From Azovibrio restrictus (GTDB lineage Bacteria > Bacteroidota > Bacteroidia > Chitinophagales > Chitinophagaceae), in contig JANLJF010000019.1 in assembly GCA_029255605.1 (NCBI GenBank), forward strand, positions 39,413-103,412: 64,000 bases of DNA, read 5' to 3'. The notes below the pieces were generated by a model. The model was not told the DNA's origin and made no database searches. It saw only the letters and a list, made by a program, of their open reading frames with translations. A program made the position numbers and the translations under genes. Each line of letters begins with the position of its first letter. The stretch's first letter is position 1. Of the stretch, positions 31,533 to 40,835 are shown piece after piece.

Positions 31533-32660
31533 ATGAAATACGTACTCTGGCTTATCAGGATAATAGTAGGTGTATTATTCATATTCTCGGGACTGGTAAA
31601 GGCGAACGACCCACTGGGGCTGAGCTACAAAATGGATGAATTTTTTGAAGTATGGCATATGTACTGGATGATGCCGTTTTCACTGGCCCTTTCCATTACC
31701 ATGATAGCCTTCGAGATAATAGCCGGTGTGGCAGTGCTGCTGGGATATGCACAGCGTGTTTTTTCCATGTTGCTGCTGTTGCTGATTACGTTCTTTACCT
31801 TCCTTACGGCTTATGTATTATTTAGTGGTAAAATAAAAGAGTGTGGTTGCTTTGGTGATTGTATTAAAATAACCAATGAAGAGACCTTCTGGAAAGATGT
31901 GGCCTTACTGGTGCTGGGTATCATATTGTTTATCTACCGTAAACGTATTCAGCCGGTATTTAATAAGAATATTGGTACATCGCTGATGATACTGACTGCT
32001 TTCTTTGCCTTTGGCATGCAATGGTGGGCGCTGGAACACCTGCCTTTTCACGACTGCCTGCCTTATAAAGTAGGTGCGAACCTGATAAAAGACCGCCAGA
32101 TACCGCCGGGTGCTACGCCTGACGTATATGAGAGCGTGATGATATATGAGAAAGACGGGGTGAAGAAAGAGTTTACTACTGAGAACTACCCATGGCAGGA
32201 TACGACCTGGGTGTTTGTAGACCGTAAGGATAAACTGGTGAAAAAAGGGAATGCAGAGCCTAAGATAAAAGACTTCATCATAGCCGACTACGATGGTAAT
32301 GAAATGACCGACCAGATACTGAATACACCGGGTTTTACTTACCTGCTATTTGTAAAAGATCCGAAAAAAGCACGCACCGATAATATGGATAAACTGCGTG
32401 CCTTGATAGAAAATGCCGAGAAACAAAATGTACCATTCTACATACTATGCTCGGCTACTAAAGAAGCAGCAGAAGCCTTCCGTAAGCAGAATGGGCTGGA
32501 TAAAGCCATATTGATGGTATTTGACGGCACGGTGAGCAAAACAGCCCTGCGTTCTAACCCCGGCCTGATGCTGCTGGAACAGGGCGTGATACGTGGCAAG
32601 TGGAGCTATAGGGATTACCCGACGGCTTTAGGTACGGACTTAAAATCTAAAGCGGATTAG
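31533..32660 (+). CDS. DoxX-like / BT_3928-family membrane protein
   Basis: N-terminal DoxX-like IIVGVLFIFSGLVKANDPLGLSYKMDEFFEV; C-terminal soluble thioredoxin-like region. Confidence 0.85.
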   Translation: MKYVLWLIRIIVGVLFIFSGLVKANDPLGLSYKMDEFFEVWHMYWMMPFSLALSITMIAFEIIAGVAVLLGYAQRVFSMLLLLLITFFTFLTAYVLFSGKIKECGCFGDCIKITNEETFWKDVALLVLGIILFIYRKRIQPVFNKNIGTSLMILTAFFAFGMQWWALEHLPFHDCLPYKVGANLIKDRQIPPGATPDVYESVMIYEKDGVKKEFTTENYPWQDTTWVFVDRKDKLVKKGNAEPKIKDFIIADYDGNEMTDQILNTPGFTYLLFVKDPKKARTDNMDKLRALIENAEKQNVPFYILCSATKEAAEAFRKQNGLDKAILMVFDGTVSKTALRSNPGLMLLEQGVIRGKWSYRDYPTALGTDLKSKAD

Positions 32661-33712
32661 TGTTGCGATTTGTGGCACGGCGCTTACGGTATAGCCTGCT
32701 GGTATTGCTGGGCGTGGTTACCGTAGTGTTTTTCCTGTTCAATGTATTGCCGGGCGACCCTGCACGCTTGCTGATGGGGCAGCGTAGCGACCTTGCTACG
32801 ATAGAAAATGCACGAAAAGAAATGAACCTGGATAAGCCCATGCTTACCAGGTATTTTCTTTACCTGAACGATATATCGCCCATCAGTATATATAAGAAGG
32901 ATGCAGCAGCACAAGCGAAGTATGACTATGTGCGCCTGCTGCCCATGGGTGACAATACATTGGCGCTGAAATGGCCCTACCTGGGCCGCTCTTACCGCAC
33001 CAAGCGGGAAGTAAGCCTGGTGCTGACCGAGGCATTGCCCGGTACAATCATATTAGCATTGGCTGCCATTGCTATAGCCACTGTAGGTGGTATACTATTG
33101 GGGGTACTGGCGGCGCTGAAGAAAAATACCTGGATGGATACAGGTGCTATAGCTGCCAGTGTGGCGGGGGTATCTATGCCATCGTTCTTTGCGGGGCTGG
33201 TGATAGCCTATTTCTTTGGCTACCTGCTGCACAGCTATACCGGGCTGAACATGACGGGCAGCCTGTGGGAATACGACCCATTTACCGGCAGGCATATTGT
33301 ATTGAAGAACTTACTGCTACCGGCACTGGCGCTGGGTATCCGCCCGCTGGCTATTATTACACAGTTAACAAGGAGCGCTTTGCTAGATGTGCTGTCGCAG
33401 GACTATATACGTACCGCCTATGCCAAAGGGCTGTCTACCGGGCGGGTAGTTTTCCGCCATGCCCTGCCCAACGCGCTGAACCCGGTGGTGACTGCCATAT
33501 CGGGCTGGCTGGCTGAGCTGCTGGCCGGTTCCTTCTTTGTGGAATATATTTTCGGATGGAAGGGAATAGGCAAGCTGACGGTAGATGCGCTGGATAAATT
33601 TGACTTTCCACTGGTGATGGGTTCTGTATTACTTACCGCCTTCATTTTCATCATTGTAAACCTGCTGACCGATATGTTGTACGGCTGGCTGGACCCGAGG
33701 GTGCGGCTGTAG
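32660..33712 (+). CDS. ABC transporter permease (DppB/OppB type)
   Basis: FNVLPGDPARLLMGQ and EAA loop DYIRTAYAKGLSTGRVVFRHALPNALNPVVT; GTG start overlaps the preceding stop by 1 nt. Confidence 0.93.
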   Translation: MLRFVARRLRYSLLVLLGVVTVVFFLFNVLPGDPARLLMGQRSDLATIENARKEMNLDKPMLTRYFLYLNDISPISIYKKDAAAQAKYDYVRLLPMGDNTLALKWPYLGRSYRTKREVSLVLTEALPGTIILALAAIAIATVGGILLGVLAALKKNTWMDTGAIAASVAGVSMPSFFAGLVIAYFFGYLLHSYTGLNMTGSLWEYDPFTGRHIVLKNLLLPALALGIRPLAIITQLTRSALLDVLSQDYIRTAYAKGLSTGRVVFRHALPNALNPVVTAISGWLAELLAGSFFVEYIFGWKGIGKLTVDALDKFDFPLVMGSVLLTAFIFIIVNLLTDMLYGWLDPRVRL

Positions 33713-33719
33713 GTATTTT

Positions 33720-33751
33720 TAAAAAGGGAATCAATATTGATTCCCTTTTTA
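33720..33751. terminator. Bidirectional terminator, near-perfect zero-spacer palindrome
   Basis: AAAAAGGGAATCAATATTGATTCCCTTTTT is its own reverse complement over 30 bp, between converging stop codons. Confidence 0.92.
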
Positions 33752-34312
33752 TTATTTGATAGTTACTTCAAACTTGCCATCTGTTACACGTAAAGTATCA
33801 GGAAAGCCTTGTGTTTGGGGTCTTGTTTTTGGATCCCTACGATACAGTGTTAGGTTAAAACTGCCTTTTACAAATGACTTCGACGCTTCATACTGCTTTA
33901 CCTGAATGTAATTATCCGAAGCCGACTCTAATATATAATAAGAGTTCTCAAGGACATCATCTTCTCCAAGGTAAAAGGTAGCAATGCAAGAATCATCATT
34001 CCTAGTTCTATATGTGTTTTCTGCAATAACAATTCTGGATGAAACAACTTTATGCTTGCCTACCTTAAGCGGTATGTTTACGAGAGAGAAGCTCTGTCGT
34101 TCTATACCATCAATATATGATTGCATGTTAATATTAACCATGCCTTCCCTATCAGATTTTATTGCATCTGTTATCGTGCTAACAAATTGACTATTGTTGA
34201 TAAGGCTTGAACTTGCGCCATCACTATTGCTAGAGTTAGGAATGGTTTTGTTGTTTTCCTTTTTACAGGAAAAAGAAAAGGCTAGGAAAATAAGCAGTGC
34301 AATATGTTTCAT
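33752..34312 (-). CDS. Hypothetical lipoprotein
   Basis: Lipobox signal MKHIALLIFLAFSFSCKKENN. Confidence 0.7.
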   Translation of the reverse strand: MKHIALLIFLAFSFSCKKENNKTIPNSSNSDGASSSLINNSQFVSTITDAIKSDREGMVNINMQSYIDGIERQSFSLVNIPLKVGKHKVVSSRIVIAENTYRTRNDDSCIATFYLGEDDVLENSYYILESASDNYIQVKQYEASKSFVKGSFNLTLYRRDPKTRPQTQGFPDTLRVTDGKFEVTIK

Positions 34313-34518
34313 ACAAGTTTAAGGTTTCTAGTGACAAATATATTACTATAGCACCTTTGGTTTATACCAGCTTCTGACAATGAACAAATTAGGGTTGGCC
34401 CAGATTAATAACGAAACTATTGTAAACACAATGTTGCGCAATAGATATTAAATAATTTTCTCAATATTAATTTAATATTAACTTTATGTTACGGCTTTTT
34501 TCCCCCGCATAGGCAAGG

Positions 34519-34526
34519 TACTTTTG
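34519..34526 (+). promoter_or_regulatory. Bacteroidota-type -7 element TACTTTTG
   Basis: Matches TAnnTTTG 34 nt before the DUF47 ATG. Confidence 0.45.
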
Positions 34527-34560
34527 CCGCCGTAAATTCAATTAAAACAAATACTGAATT

Positions 34561-35208
34561 ATGAGTTTTGCCTCGATAATGAAGATATTCCTGCCTAAAG
34601 ACAGGGTATTCTATGGTCTTTTTGAAGAAGTGAGTTCGAACCTGACACAAATGAGTGAAGTGTTTGGTAAGGCAGTAACAGAACAAGACCCGAGTGCACG
34701 TGCGGTGTTGCTGAAACAACTGGAAGACTGGGAGCACAAAAACGACGAGGTAACACATCGCATCTTTATAGAACTGGGCCGCAATTTCATTACCCCGTTC
34801 GACCGCGAGGATATTCACTACCTGGCTACATCGCTGGATGACATTGCCGACTTTATGTGGGGCTCTGCCAAGCGTATGATGAACTACTACATCGATGATG
34901 TAGATGATACTACGCGCGGTTTTGCAGAGATCATCAAGAAATCCATCACTGCACTAAACAAAGCCGTATATGGCCTGCGCGATATGAAAGACCTGCGCTC
35001 GCTGACGGAGGCTTGCGTGCTGATAAACAGCCTGGAGAATGAAGGCGATGATATGCTGGATAGAGGTATGATGCAATTGTTCTCGTCGAATACCAACCCC
35101 ATAGAAATCATCAAAAAGAAAGACCTGTACCAAATGCTTGAAGTAGTGACTGACAAGTGTGAAGACGCAGCCAACGTGATAGAATCTATCATCATCAAGT
35201 ACGTTTAA
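34561..35208 (+). CDS. DUF47 / PhoU-like phosphate transport regulator
   Basis: FGKAVTEQDPSARAVLLKQLEDWEHKNDEVTHRIFIELGRNFITPFDREDIHYLATSLDDIADF; paired with PiT. Confidence 0.94.
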   Translation: MSFASIMKIFLPKDRVFYGLFEEVSSNLTQMSEVFGKAVTEQDPSARAVLLKQLEDWEHKNDEVTHRIFIELGRNFITPFDREDIHYLATSLDDIADFMWGSAKRMMNYYIDDVDDTTRGFAEIIKKSITALNKAVYGLRDMKDLRSLTEACVLINSLENEGDDMLDRGMMQLFSSNTNPIEIIKKKDLYQMLEVVTDKCEDAANVIESIIIKYV

Positions 35209-35235
35209 TAGCACCCCACTTCTCCAAACGCATAT

Positions 35236-36903
35236 ATGTTTACGTTCTTAGTAGTAATCATCATACTGGCGCTGCTGTTTGATTATATCAACGGTTTTCA
35301 TGATGCCGCCAACTCGATTGCAACCATCGTATCTACCAAAGTACTGACCCCTTTCCAGGCGGTAATATGGGCAGCTACGTTCAACTTTGTGGCCTATTTC
35401 ATTTTCCAGGATCACGCAGTAGCCAATACCATTGGTAAAACGGTATATCCTGAATACATAACCCTGCCGGTAATATTTGCCGGCCTGATAGCCGCCATTG
35501 CCTGGAACCTGCTGACGTGGTGGTACGGTATTCCATCCTCGTCATCGCATACGCTGATAGGTGGTTTTGCCGGTGCAGCCATTACCCATGCTTTCCAAAC
35601 GAAAGGGATGATGGGCCTGACATCTATAGTGGAGCTGGAAAAAATAAGCAAGACATTATTGTTCATCTTCCTGGCGCCACTGATAGGTATGCTCATTTCG
35701 ATGTTCATCACCCTGGTGACCATTATGCGCAATGTGTGGCTGCGTATCGTCATCATCATCTTGTCGGTAGCCGGTACCTGGGTACTCTTCAACCAGTTTG
35801 AACAAGTGAAGCTGAAAGAGAACCTGGCTAAACTGTACCGTGTAGATAAATATGAAAAAGAAGCCCGGAAAGACCCATCGAAACAACCACAGGTAGATAA
35901 AGCCAATGGTTATGTGAAGGAAGCAAAAGTATTTCTGCCGGCATATGATAAGATACATGCAGCAGGTATAGCCGATAGGATGGAAGCAAAAGGCTTGTTC
36001 AAGCCATTGGAAGGTTATAAAGGGCAAGATGCTGTAAAAGAAGTGTACAACCTGGATAGCATTACAAGGCAAGCTAAAAAAGATGCTACCCTGAAACCCT
36101 TTGCAGACAGCCTGAATAAGGCCGTAAATGGTGTGAAGCATTTGACTGCACAATATAACAGCGTACCCAATGAACAACTGGCGGATAGCGTAGCCGTCAT
36201 TATGCAAATGGATGCGGCACAAAAAGCACTATTGCTGGAAAAGCTGGAAAAAATAGATGTGCGTAAGGATGTAGTGAAATCGCTGAAGAAGGCCGACAAT
36301 TCTATATTCATGTACGGCATTGCAGCGGTGGCACTGATATTTATATTGTGCTATATCTATGTAGATGTGCTGCGTGAACCCAGTGCATTCCGCAAAGCTA
36401 ATATGTTCAAACGCCTGCAGCTGGTATCATCGGCAGCCTTTAGTTTGGGTCATGGCGGTAACGATGCACAGAAAGTGATGGGTATTATAGCTGCTGCATT
36501 TGTAGCATATAACGACCAGAAATATGGCGATATAAGCATGGCGCTGAAAGACCTGGGCTGGGTGCCACTGGCCTGCTACACGGCCATAGCAGCCGGTACG
36601 CTGAGCGGTGGCTGGAAGATCGTTAAAACCATGGGGTCGCGTATAACCAAAGTAACCCCGCTGGAAGGTGTGAGTGCGGAAAGCGCGGGTGCTATTACCC
36701 TGTTTATGACCGAGCAAATGGGTATCCCGGTATCTACAACACATACCATTACAGGTTCCATCATAGGTGTGGGTGCCACCAAACGCCTGTCGGCCGTGCG
36801 CTGGGGGGTAACTTTGAACCTGCTTTGGGCATGGATACTTACCATACCGGTAAGTGCGCTGATAGCAGGTCTCGTTTACCTGATAACAAGCATGTTTGTT
36901 TAG
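35236..36903 (+). CDS. Inorganic phosphate transporter, PiT family
   Basis: DYINGFHDAANSIATIVSTKVLTPFQAV; C-terminal half SLGHGGNDAQKVMG, GIPVSTTHTITGSIIGVG. Confidence 0.96.
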   Translation: MFTFLVVIIILALLFDYINGFHDAANSIATIVSTKVLTPFQAVIWAATFNFVAYFIFQDHAVANTIGKTVYPEYITLPVIFAGLIAAIAWNLLTWWYGIPSSSSHTLIGGFAGAAITHAFQTKGMMGLTSIVELEKISKTLLFIFLAPLIGMLISMFITLVTIMRNVWLRIVIIILSVAGTWVLFNQFEQVKLKENLAKLYRVDKYEKEARKDPSKQPQVDKANGYVKEAKVFLPAYDKIHAAGIADRMEAKGLFKPLEGYKGQDAVKEVYNLDSITRQAKKDATLKPFADSLNKAVNGVKHLTAQYNSVPNEQLADSVAVIMQMDAAQKALLLEKLEKIDVRKDVVKSLKKADNSIFMYGIAAVALIFILCYIYVDVLREPSAFRKANMFKRLQLVSSAAFSLGHGGNDAQKVMGIIAAAFVAYNDQKYGDISMALKDLGWVPLACYTAIAAGTLSGGWKIVKTMGSRITKVTPLEGVSAESAGAITLFMTEQMGIPVSTTHTITGSIIGVGATKRLSAVRWGVTLNLLWAWILTIPVSALIAGLVYLITSMFV

Positions 36904-36933
36904 ACAATAGCATATTAACATGAAATTAATTGC

Positions 36934-36962
36934 AAAAGGCGCTCATTGTAGCGCCTTTTTTC
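36934..36962. terminator. Rho-independent terminator
   Basis: AAAAGGCGCT-CATTGT-AGCGCCTTTTTT. Confidence 0.9.
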
Positions 36963-36964
36963 GA

Positions 36965-36972
36965 TACCTTTG
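36965..36972 (+). promoter_or_regulatory. Bacteroidota-type -7 element TACCTTTG
   Basis: Matches TAnnTTTG 32 nt before the SNF2 ATG. Confidence 0.45.
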
Positions 36973-37004
36973 CAGATTGCCAAATTTGAACTGACCCAGG
37001 GAAA

Positions 37005-40000
37005 ATGTCATTACCACCGTTATTAAGACATGTTTATAACCATGGAACAGAAGAAGTTATCCGCAGGGGTAAGAAAATCTTCTATTCTGCCGGCGTGCAA
37101 ATGCTGGATGTTGACCACCTGCTGGAGCAGGTGCGCTTCCGGGTGCGTAATGATGTGTACCAGAACTATTATACTGTAACGGTAAATAAATACCTGGACC
37201 CCAAAAACCTTTCCATACGTTGCCAATGCCCTTATAACATGGGCGATATATGCCGGCATGAAGTAGCAGCACTGTTTCAACTGAATGACATATTACAGAG
37301 CGGATTTTTTGAGAATGCAGATATTGTGTATGATCAAAAACATTCCGTAGTACGCATGCGCCAGGTGAATATGCAGATGCTGCGCATCTTTGCATCGCCT
37401 GAAATAATAGATAAAGCCACGCAGTGGGCATCTTTCAAGAAAGCCATCATCAATACCGGTAAGAAAAATGACCGGATAGAGGCAGAAGTGCCTGAAGATG
37501 AAATGACCTATAAAGTAGTGCTGCAGCAAAATGAGGAGCGCTACTTCGATACATCGTGCGGGTGCGATGAAAAGCAATACCCGCTGTGTGTGCATAAAGC
37601 CACTGTTTTTATACAAGTGCTGAATGCATACGGGCCGCAATACTTCCTGAGCGTGCGCGACTGGGATGAGCAGAAAAATAAACTGCTGGCATTGTATGGC
37701 TATAGCCTGAATGATGACCTTACCGGCAAGTTTGAATTTGTGTACCAGAATGGCAAGCCATTTCTGCGGGTGCTGGATACCACTATAAAGAAAGTGAACC
37801 AGCCGGCGGGTATGCCCAGCTATGCCGGGCAAGGCAGCAATATAAAAAGGGAACAGGCAGCAGCACAGGTAACACATGTGCCGCAACAGGATCCTAAGCG
37901 CATAGGCATTGTAATAGACACCAATGCAGATCATTATCCTAACGTGACTTTTTCGCTGGTGGCAGGGGAAACAGATGAAGACGGCCGCAAATTTATAAAC
38001 GGTATAGAGCGGCTGGACCTGATGCAGTATGTGAACCCTATGCAGTTTAAAGAAGATGAGCGCGAACTGCTGCCGGTGATACGCAAGTTCACTACCGAAG
38101 AAACATTGAAATACCTCAAGAAAAACCTGCCCTTCGGCGATTTTCTTGATGACTACGATAGCATGCTGAAAGCGCACCCTGATGAGGTGGGTGAACAGAT
38201 ATGGGAATACCTGCTGCCCAAATACCAGAAACTGCTGGAACGTTATAAGCACCATGCATTGTGTTTTATAAAGCCTGCAGCTAAAAAACTAAGTTCTAAG
38301 GAACTGGAGCCGGTAGCCTTCTCACCGGCAAAGGTGCAGCCGCAATTGAGTGTAGATAAGAAAGGTGATAAATATGTAATAGCGCTATCGTGGATAATAG
38401 ACGATAAGTATGTGCCATATAAAGAAGTAGTGCAGCTGAATGCCGGACTACTGATGTATGACTTTACAGTACATGCCATAGCCAATATAGGACAGGTGCG
38501 CGTGATAGAGCACTTGTTGCCAGACGGTGAACTGGAGATAGATGCAACCGAATGGAATAGCTTTCTGCAGGATAAACTGATGGCATGGAGCCAGCTGATG
38601 CACGTAATATTTGGTGATGCACTGGTAGAACATGTAGATAAATCGGTGCCGGAATACCGGCTGTATATGCAGGAGCGTGAGCAGATGCTGGTATTGCAAC
38701 CTGCATTTGCCTACAATGGCATCGAGATAAAATGGGGCTTCTTTGGTGATGTGATAGAGCCACACAATGGTGTAGTGAAAGTGGTGAAGCGCAATGAAAC
38801 TGCCGAGCAGGAATACATCAATATGGTGCGCAACCTGCACAGCGATATACAACACAATGTAAAAGACCATTTCTTTTACATGCCGGGCACATCGGTAATA
38901 GCCAATAACTGGTTCTTCCGTTTTTCGGAAGTGATGAAGGAATGGAATGTGACGCTGTATGGTTTTGAAAACCTGAAAAGCCTGCGTATCAGCACCTACA
39001 AGCCCGATACCAGGGTGCATGTAAGCAGTGGTATAGACTGGTTTGACGCTACTGTAGAAGTAGTGTTTGGAGACCAGACAGTATCGCTGGTAGATGTGAA
39101 GCGCGCATTGGCGCAAAAGCAAAACTTTGTAAAGCTGGGCGATGGCTCTATAGGCCTGTTGCCTGAAGAATGGCTGAAGAAATATGCCCTGCTGATAAAG
39201 ATGGGCGATACCAAGGGCAATAGCATCCGCCTGAAGAAATACCATTTCAGTGTATTGGATGAGCTGCTGGCAGAGGTAGATGAAGAAGAGCTGCAAAGAG
39301 AACTGGAAGAAAAGAAAGAGCGCCTGACAGGTATTTTGGATAACGACTATAGCAATGTCAGTCCGCCAAAAGAACTGAAAGCGGAGCTGAGGCCTTACCA
39401 GCTGGCAGGGTTTCAGTGGTTGCTTTTCCTGCGGGAAGCAGGCTGGGGCGGTATCTTGGCCGATGATATGGGTCTTGGTAAAACGGTGCAGACGCTGGCA
39501 TTCTTTCAGCATTGCAAGAATGAGAACCCGGATGCAAAATTCCTGGTGGTATGCCCTACCACGCTGATGTATAACTGGGAAAATGAAATACGGAAGTTTA
39601 CACCGGATCTTACCCATTTTATACACCATGGCCCTAAGCGTATGGCCAGCGAGCGTGCATTTGAACCGTATGATATCATTATTACTACCTACGGTACCAT
39701 GCGCAGTGATATAAAAGTGTTCAAGGATATAGACTTTGACTATGTGGTGCTGGATGAATCCCAATCGATAAAGAACCCGCAGAGCCAGGTAGCCAAGGCA
39801 TCGCTGCTGCTAACGGCTAAGAACAGGCTGGCACTAAGCGGTACGCCATTGCAGAATAATACCTTCGACCTGTTTGCACAAATGAACTTCCTGAACCCCG
39901 GCATGCTGGGCAGCAGGGAATTCTTTATGAACGAATTTGCTACGCCAATAGATAAGTTCCAGGAAGATGAAGTGAAACAGCAGTTGCGAAAGCTCACCTA

Positions 40001-40775
40001 CCCCTTCCTGCTGCGCCGTACCAAAGAACAGGTGGCCAAAGACCTGCCGGAAAAAACAGAGATGATACTGCACTGCGAAATGGGTGCAGAGCAGCGCAAG
40101 ATATACGATGCCTACCGCAATATGTATCGCGAGCAGATAATGGGGATGATAGAAGAGCGTGGTGTAGAGCGCAGCACGATGCACATATTGCAGGGGCTTA
40201 CCAAGCTGCGCCAGATATGCGATTCGCCGGCCATACTGAATGAAGAAGAAAGGTATCATAACTACAGCATAAAGCTGGATGAATTGACGCGTGAGATAAA
40301 TGAAAATGTAGGCAACCACAAAGCGCTGATATTCTCGCAATTCCTGGGTATGCTGGCGCTGATACGCAAAGAACTGGAAGCGAAGGGCATACCATATGTG
40401 TATTTCGACGGTAGCTCATCTACCACGCAACGCGAGCAAGCTATACAGGAGTTTCAGAATAATGAAGAATGCAGGGTATTCCTGATATCATTGAAAGCAG
40501 GTGGTATAGGTCTTAACCTTACAGCGGCAGACTATGTATATATAGTAGACCCATGGTGGAACCCTGCGGTAGAGCAGCAAGCTATAGACCGTACGCACCG
40601 TATAGGGCAAACCAAGAATATATTTGCCTACAGGCTGATATGCAAGGATACCATAGAAGAAAAAATGCTGACACTGCAAGAACGTAAGCGCGCACTGGCC
40701 AATGAACTGGTATCGGATGATAATGCCTTCCTGAAACGGCTTACCAAAGAAGATATTGCTTACCTGCTGAGCTAA
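37005..40775 (+). CDS. SNF2-family DEAD/DEAH helicase with N-terminal SWIM zinc finger(s)
   Basis: 1256 aa; ILADDMGLGKTVQTLAF, VVLDESQSIKN, FDGSSSTTQREQAIQEFQ, DPWWNPAVEQQAIDRTHRIGQ; SWIM CQCPYNMGDICRHE. Confidence 0.96.
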   Translation: MSLPPLLRHVYNHGTEEVIRRGKKIFYSAGVQMLDVDHLLEQVRFRVRNDVYQNYYTVTVNKYLDPKNLSIRCQCPYNMGDICRHEVAALFQLNDILQSGFFENADIVYDQKHSVVRMRQVNMQMLRIFASPEIIDKATQWASFKKAIINTGKKNDRIEAEVPEDEMTYKVVLQQNEERYFDTSCGCDEKQYPLCVHKATVFIQVLNAYGPQYFLSVRDWDEQKNKLLALYGYSLNDDLTGKFEFVYQNGKPFLRVLDTTIKKVNQPAGMPSYAGQGSNIKREQAAAQVTHVPQQDPKRIGIVIDTNADHYPNVTFSLVAGETDEDGRKFINGIERLDLMQYVNPMQFKEDERELLPVIRKFTTEETLKYLKKNLPFGDFLDDYDSMLKAHPDEVGEQIWEYLLPKYQKLLERYKHHALCFIKPAAKKLSSKELEPVAFSPAKVQPQLSVDKKGDKYVIALSWIIDDKYVPYKEVVQLNAGLLMYDFTVHAIANIGQVRVIEHLLPDGELEIDATEWNSFLQDKLMAWSQLMHVIFGDALVEHVDKSVPEYRLYMQEREQMLVLQPAFAYNGIEIKWGFFGDVIEPHNGVVKVVKRNETAEQEYINMVRNLHSDIQHNVKDHFFYMPGTSVIANNWFFRFSEVMKEWNVTLYGFENLKSLRISTYKPDTRVHVSSGIDWFDATVEVVFGDQTVSLVDVKRALAQKQNFVKLGDGSIGLLPEEWLKKYALLIKMGDTKGNSIRLKKYHFSVLDELLAEVDEEELQRELEEKKERLTGILDNDYSNVSPPKELKAELRPYQLAGFQWLLFLREAGWGGILADDMGLGKTVQTLAFFQHCKNENPDAKFLVVCPTTLMYNWENEIRKFTPDLTHFIHHGPKRMASERAFEPYDIIITTYGTMRSDIKVFKDIDFDYVVLDESQSIKNPQSQVAKASLLLTAKNRLALSGTPLQNNTFDLFAQMNFLNPGMLGSREFFMNEFATPIDKFQEDEVKQQLRKLTYPFLLRRTKEQVAKDLPEKTEMILHCEMGAEQRKIYDAYRNMYREQIMGMIEERGVERSTMHILQGLTKLRQICDSPAILNEEERYHNYSIKLDELTREINENVGNHKALIFSQFLGMLALIRKELEAKGIPYVYFDGSSSTTQREQAIQEFQNNEECRVFLISLKAGGIGLNLTAADYVYIVDPWWNPAVEQQAIDRTHRIGQTKNIFAYRLICKDTIEEKMLTLQERKRALANELVSDDNAFLKRLTKEDIAYLLS

Positions 40776-40786
40776 CGATAAAAAAT

Positions 40787-40811
40787 AAAGGCACCCATTG
40801 GGTGCCTTTTT
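40787..40811. terminator. Rho-independent terminator (bidirectional)
   Basis: AAAGGCACCCATTGGGTGCCTTTTT between converging genes. Confidence 0.9.
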
Positions 40812-40835
40812 CCTGTTACAAACTTTTTATGTTTT

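Noticed and set aside
38448-39764. 438-aa antisense ORF opposite the SNF2 gene
   Set aside because: Composition (His/Tyr/Gln-rich) is typical of reverse-complement shadow ORFs, and the sense gene has all helicase motifs.
37005-40775. SNF2 helicase as part of a defence system such as DISARM
   Set aside because: No methyltransferase, PLD nuclease or other defence gene nearby; neighbours are PiT and SurA-like housekeeping genes.
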